The notes under the pieces were generated by a model. The model had not been told where the DNA came from and searched no databases. It saw nothing but the letters and a program-made list of their open reading frames with translations. A stretch of DNA of 8,118 bases, taken from assembly GCA_002361875.1 (NCBI GenBank), contig DERX01000024.1:3039-11156 (forward strand), given 5' to 3'. Each line of letters starts with the position of its first letter. The stretch's first letter is position 1. Shown here in pieces: positions 6,580-8,118 of the stretch. This stretch comes from Ruminococcaceae bacterium UBA3329. Its GTDB lineage: Bacteria; Bacillota; Clostridia; Oscillospirales; Acutalibacteraceae. Position numbers and translations under genes: made by a program.

Positions 6580-6608
6580 TATTATTCCAAAAAGAAAAAA
6601 TAGTATCC
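6580..6608 (-). promoter_or_regulatory. Candidate forespore sigma-G/sigma-F promoter of gpr
   Basis: On the minus strand GGATA (6604-6608) and AATAATA (6580-6586) are separated by 17 bases. The sigma-G consensus is roughly GnATA and CATnnTA, so only the first base of the -10 departs. Initiation about seven bases downstream would start the RNA just before AAAGGAGG (6565-6572). gpr is transcribed by sigma-F and sigma-G in B. subtilis, which agrees. The site has not been tested and the surroundings are AT-rich. Confidence 0.5.
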
Positions 6609-6625
6609 AAATTGTAAAAAAAAAC

Positions 6626-6654
6626 TTGATTTTTATTTATATTCGTGCTAATAT
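6626..6654 (+). promoter_or_regulatory. Sigma-A promoter of rpsT
   Basis: TTGATT (6626-6631) and TAATAT (6649-6654) are spaced by 17 bases, with a likely start near 6661. The resulting leader is only about 25 bases and ends in a strong ribosome site AAGGAGGT (6671-6678). The A-tract at 6616-6624 just upstream of the -35 could act as an UP-like element. It is divergent from and close to the gpr promoter. Confidence 0.7.
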
Positions 6655-6685
6655 ATACAGCGTAAATGCGAAGGAGGTGTGACAA

Positions 6686-6943
6686 ATGCCCAATATTAAA
6701 TCAGCTAAAAAGCGTGTTCTCGTAAACAAAACAAAGGCACAGCGTAATAAGTCTGCAAATTCAGCTCTTAAAACTGCTATTAAAAAGGCTAACGCTGCTA
6801 TCGAAGCAAACGCTGCCGATAAGGAAGAGCTTGTAAAGCTTGCTGTCAAGAAAATCGACCAGGCTGCTGCGAAGAACCTTATCCACAAAAACAACGCTGC
6901 TCGTAAAAAGTCCGCCCTCGTGACGAAGCTTAACAAAGCATAA
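6686..6943 (+). CDS. rpsT: 30S ribosomal protein S20
   Basis: Primary 16S rRNA-binding protein of the small ribosomal subunit, 85 residues, typical length. It is almost wholly alpha-helical and Lys/Ala-rich, starting MPNIKSAKKRVLVNKTK, with the family patterns NKSANSALKTAIKKA and IHKNNAARKKSAL near the end. The ATG is seven bases after AAGGAGGT. It is a single-gene unit with its own promoter and a strong terminator. The rpsT next to gpr placement is shared with Bacillus, but there the two genes run in the same direction, whereas here they diverge, separating a growth-phase gene from a forespore gene. Confidence 0.98.
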   Translation: MPNIKSAKKRVLVNKTKAQRNKSANSALKTAIKKANAAIEANAADKEELVKLAVKKIDQAAAKNLIHKNNAARKKSALVTKLNKA

Positions 6944-6966
6944 GTCATTGTTTCGGAAGTTTTGTG

Positions 6967-6998
6967 CCTCTGCTTTTTGCAGAGGTATTTTTCTTTTT
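6967..6998 (+). terminator. Rho-independent terminator of rpsT
   Basis: A perfect 7-bp stem CCTCTGC (6967-6973) / GCAGAGG (6979-6985) with a TTTTT loop is followed by a T-rich tail at 6986-6998. It lies about 24 bases after the rpsT stop, as expected for an intrinsic terminator. Confidence 0.9.
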
Positions 6999-7025
6999 AC
7001 TCACTCACCTTTTTTATTTCTTTCA

Positions 7026-7054
7026 TTGACTTTTTTGAAATAATTGTATATAAT
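7026..7054 (+). promoter_or_regulatory. Strong sigma-A promoter of the 59-residue membrane protein gene
   Basis: TTGACT (7026-7031) and a perfect TATAAT (7049-7054) are separated by 17 bases; eleven of twelve hexamer positions match consensus. A start near 7061 gives a leader of about 25 bases. This is the best promoter in the window and argues that the small downstream frame is a real, well expressed vegetative gene. Confidence 0.8.
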
Positions 7055-7085
7055 AATTACATATTAAATTTTGGAGGAATTTTTT

Positions 7086-7265
7086 ATGAAAAAGGCTTTA
7101 AAAGTAATTGCTGTTCTCGCACTTATCGCAGGCGCTGCATTTGCCGCTTATGTTGTAATTAAAAAATATGTTGACAGTAAAAGAGTTGTTATCGGCAACG
7201 ACGCTGAAAATTATGTTTCATGCTCCTGCTGTGACGACAGCTTTATTTCCGAAACAGTTGCATAA
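7086..7265 (+). CDS. Small single-pass membrane protein with C-terminal Cys cluster, unknown function
   Basis: Fifty-nine residues. A basic N-terminus (MKKALK) precedes one hydrophobic helix at about 7-25, rich in Ala and Ile and ending near AAYVVI, then a basic patch KKYVDSKR, and an acidic tail carrying three cysteines, SCSCCDDSF, at about 50-58. The helix could be an uncleaved signal anchor; an AFA site within it makes cleavage conceivable. ATG at 7086 is used because GGAGGA (7073-7078) sits seven bases before it; an in-frame TTG at 7071 lies inside the leader upstream of that site and is unlikely. The gene is alone, between its own strong promoter and terminator, convergent with spoVAE. 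I do not recognise the family. The Cys/Asp tail could bind metal or form disulfides, but that is only suggestion. Confidence 0.8.
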   Translation: MKKALKVIAVLALIAGAAFAAYVVIKKYVDSKRVVIGNDAENYVSCSCCDDSFISETVA

Positions 7266-7282
7266 AAAACACATACAAAGTG

Positions 7283-7319
7283 AAAGGGACTCGTTTGAGC
7301 CCCTTTATTTTTTTCTTTT
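7283..7319 (+). terminator. Terminator between the small membrane gene and spoVAE
   Basis: The stem AAAGGGACTC (7283-7292) / GAGCCCCTTT (7297-7306) has one A-C mismatch and a GTTT loop, followed on the plus strand by a T-rich tail (7308-7319). It ends the 59-residue gene. It sits just past the spoVAE stop on the opposite strand, where a T run (reverse of 7264-7269) follows some 13 bases after the stem, so partial bidirectional use is possible. Confidence 0.85.
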
Positions 7320-7327
7320 ACTCAGCT

Positions 7328-7681
7328 TTATTTTGATTTCGGCTTTGTGACGAGTGCAACGGCAAGACCGCTCATCATTGCAACGGTTATTCCCACGGAC
7401 GCCGAGGACAGCGGCCCTGTTAAAATGCCGAGTGCGCCCTTTTCGGCTATTGCTTTTTGCGTTCCCGTAACCAGCATATTGCCAAATCCGGTGAGCGGTA
7501 CGGTTGCACCCGCCCCTGCAAATTCTACAATAGGCTCGTAAAGTCCGAGTGCTCCTAAAATTACGCCGAGAACAACAAATGACACAAGTATTCTTGCAGG
7601 CGTAAGCTTTGTAAGGTCAATTAAAAGCTGACCTATAACACATATTATTCCGCCGATTAAAAATGCTTTAAAAAAAATCAT
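7328..7681 (-). CDS. spoVAE: Stage V sporulation protein AE (SpoVA channel subunit)
   Basis: SpoVAE is an integral membrane subunit of the SpoVA complex of the forespore inner membrane, which moves Ca-dipicolinic acid into the developing spore and releases it at germination. The 117 residues match the family closely, with ICVIGQLLIDLTKLTPARIL, LGALGLYEPIVEFAGAGATV, PLTGFGNMLVTG and a final KPKSK. Hydrophobic segments lie at about 3-20, 29-48 and 92-111, with a further one possible around 55-70. The ATG at 7681 has GGGAG (7691-7695) nine bases before it. In most spore formers spoVAE follows spoVAC and spoVAD; here neither is upstream. Instead there is about 200 bases of non-coding DNA and then a zinc-ribbon gene with its own terminator, so this copy is transcribed alone. 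Confidence 0.95.
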   Translation of the reverse strand: MIFFKAFLIGGIICVIGQLLIDLTKLTPARILVSFVVLGVILGALGLYEPIVEFAGAGATVPLTGFGNMLVTGTQKAIAEKGALGILTGPLSSASVGITVAMMSGLAVALVTKPKSK

Positions 7682-7700
7682 AAATTTTCACTCCCGACAA

Positions 7701-7729
7701 TATTTTGTCAGAAAATGAAAAAAATATGC
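7701..7729 (-). promoter_or_regulatory. Candidate forespore sigma-G promoter of spoVAE
   Basis: On the minus strand GCATA (7725-7729) and CAAAATA (7701-7707) are separated by 17 bases, matching GnATA/CATnnTA except for one -10 base. The arrangement copies that before gpr. A start about seven bases downstream falls at the edge of the ribosome site (7691-7695), giving an unusually short leader, which lowers confidence. SpoVA genes are sigma-G dependent in B. subtilis. Confidence 0.4.
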
Positions 7730-7736
7730 AAAAGAA

Positions 7737-7759
7737 AAATCACGATTTAAATGTGATTT
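7737..7759. promoter_or_regulatory. Operator-like dyad upstream of spoVAE
   Basis: AAATCAC (7737-7743) and GTGATTT (7753-7759) form a perfect 7-bp inverted repeat around a nine-base AT-rich centre that itself contains the palindrome ATTTAAAT (7745-7752). It lies just upstream of the candidate spoVAE -35. It could be a protein-binding site or a weak hairpin; no regulator is identified. Confidence 0.3.
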
Positions 7760-7838
7760 CAAATTGCAAAAAGAATTACTTTTTACAAGCTGTTAAGGCT
7801 GTCGAGAAAGATGCAAGATGGCGCCTTTATCACAGCCT

Positions 7839-7866
7839 AAAAGAAAAAAGCACGGGTTACCGTGCT
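7839..7866 (-). terminator. Terminator of the zinc-ribbon gene
   Basis: The perfect 7-bp stem AGCACGG (7849-7855) / CCGTGCT (7860-7866) has a four-base loop. On the minus strand it is followed by a T-rich run (reverse of 7839-7848, mostly T with one C). It begins 14 bases after the stop of the zinc-ribbon gene and isolates spoVAE from upstream transcription. Confidence 0.88.
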
Positions 7867-7880
7867 CTTTTCAGTCAAGA

Positions 7881-8118
7881 TTATTCGCCTTTCATTTTTG
7901 CAAAGCAATCGCTGCAATAAACAGGTCTGTCATCTTTGGGTTCGAACGGAATTCTTGCTTCACCGCCGCAGGAAGCGCATACTGCTGTATGATACTCTCT
8001 TGCGCCGCGAGCTGCATTCTTGCGTGCCATACGGCACTCTTTGCATCTCTGAGGTTCATTCTCAAAACCTTTCTCAGCATAAAATTCTTGTTCACCTGCA
8101 GTAAAAACAAATTCGTTT
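7881..8118 (-). CDS. Zinc-ribbon domain protein, CxxC-x17-CxxC type (5' end outside window)
   Basis: The frame read from 8117 is open to the window edge and stops at 7881, giving the last 78 residues of a protein whose start lies beyond 8118. It begins NEFVFTAGEQEFYAEKGF and has CKEC (C25, C28 of the visible part), then CASC (C47, C50) and CSDC (C68, C71), with exactly 17 residues between C50 and C68. This is the CxxC-x17-CxxC zinc-ribbon arrangement, common in small Firmicute proteins that usually start about ten residues earlier with another CxxC pairing with CKEC. Two structural zinc sites are therefore likely. The molecular role of the family is not established; nucleic-acid or protein binding is plausible. 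A different open frame on the same strand (7892-8110) is a shadow. Confidence 0.85.
   Translation of the reverse strand, partial: NEFVFTAGEQEFYAEKGFENEPQRCKECRMARKNAARGAREYHTAVCASCGGEARIPFEPKDDRPVYCSDCFAKMKGE

Noticed and set aside
6637..6948. A 103-codon minus-strand frame
   Set aside because: It mirrors rpsT and runs through the rpsT promoter; the apparent hydrophobicity is the antisense of Lys/Ala codons.
7892..8110. A 72-codon minus-strand frame
   Set aside because: Another frame on the same strand encodes a clear zinc ribbon with three CxxC pairs, so this one is a shadow.

Overview
The window reads as chromosome of a spore-forming, low-to-moderate GC Firmicute of class Clostridia, most likely a gut Oscillospiraceae/Ruminococcaceae-type organism. 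Support comes from three sporulation or germination genes (gpr, spoIIP, spoVAE), a YhaM-type RNase, a clostridial two-component system, the small CxxC-x17-CxxC zinc-ribbon protein, and hairpin-rich intergenic repeats that resemble elements I associate with that group. The taxonomic call is inference from protein style and synteny, not from a marker search.

Layout. At 1-2860 (minus strand) a two-component operon runs response regulator then histidine kinase, with a probable autoregulatory operator (three TTAAGA hexamers on the plus strand) upstream. From 2861 to 3341 there is no credible gene; the stretch holds a cluster of palindromic repeat elements. At 3342-6557 (minus strand) lie gpr, spoIIP, a 41-residue membrane micro-ORF overlapping the spoIIP stop, and yhaM. 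At 6626-6998 rpsT (ribosomal protein S20) is divergent from gpr, with its own promoter and terminator. At 7026-7319 a 59-residue single-pass membrane protein with a cysteine cluster has a near-consensus promoter and a terminator. At 7328-7729 (minus) is a solitary spoVAE with a forespore-type promoter candidate. At 7839-8118 (minus) is the 3' part of a zinc-ribbon gene cut by the window edge, followed by its terminator.

How the genes fit together. The rpsT/gpr/spoIIP neighbourhood is a known Firmicute synteny (in Bacillus subtilis rpsT-gpr-spoIIP-yqxA), except that rpsT points away from gpr here. GPR degrades small acid-soluble spore proteins on germination, SpoIIP degrades peptidoglycan during engulfment, and SpoVAE belongs to the Ca-dipicolinate channel. 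Promoter-like sequences agree with this: gpr and spoVAE both carry GnATA-N17-nAnAATA-like elements (sigma-G/F type), and spoIIP has a sigma-E-like -10. The vegetative genes rpsT and the 59-residue gene carry ordinary sigma-A promoters with 17-bp spacers.

I do not see a clear new multi-gene system. The items most worth a second look are the micro-ORF coupled to spoIIP, the tandem operator of the two-component system, the stand-alone spoVAE, the Cys-cluster membrane peptide, and the repeat cluster.
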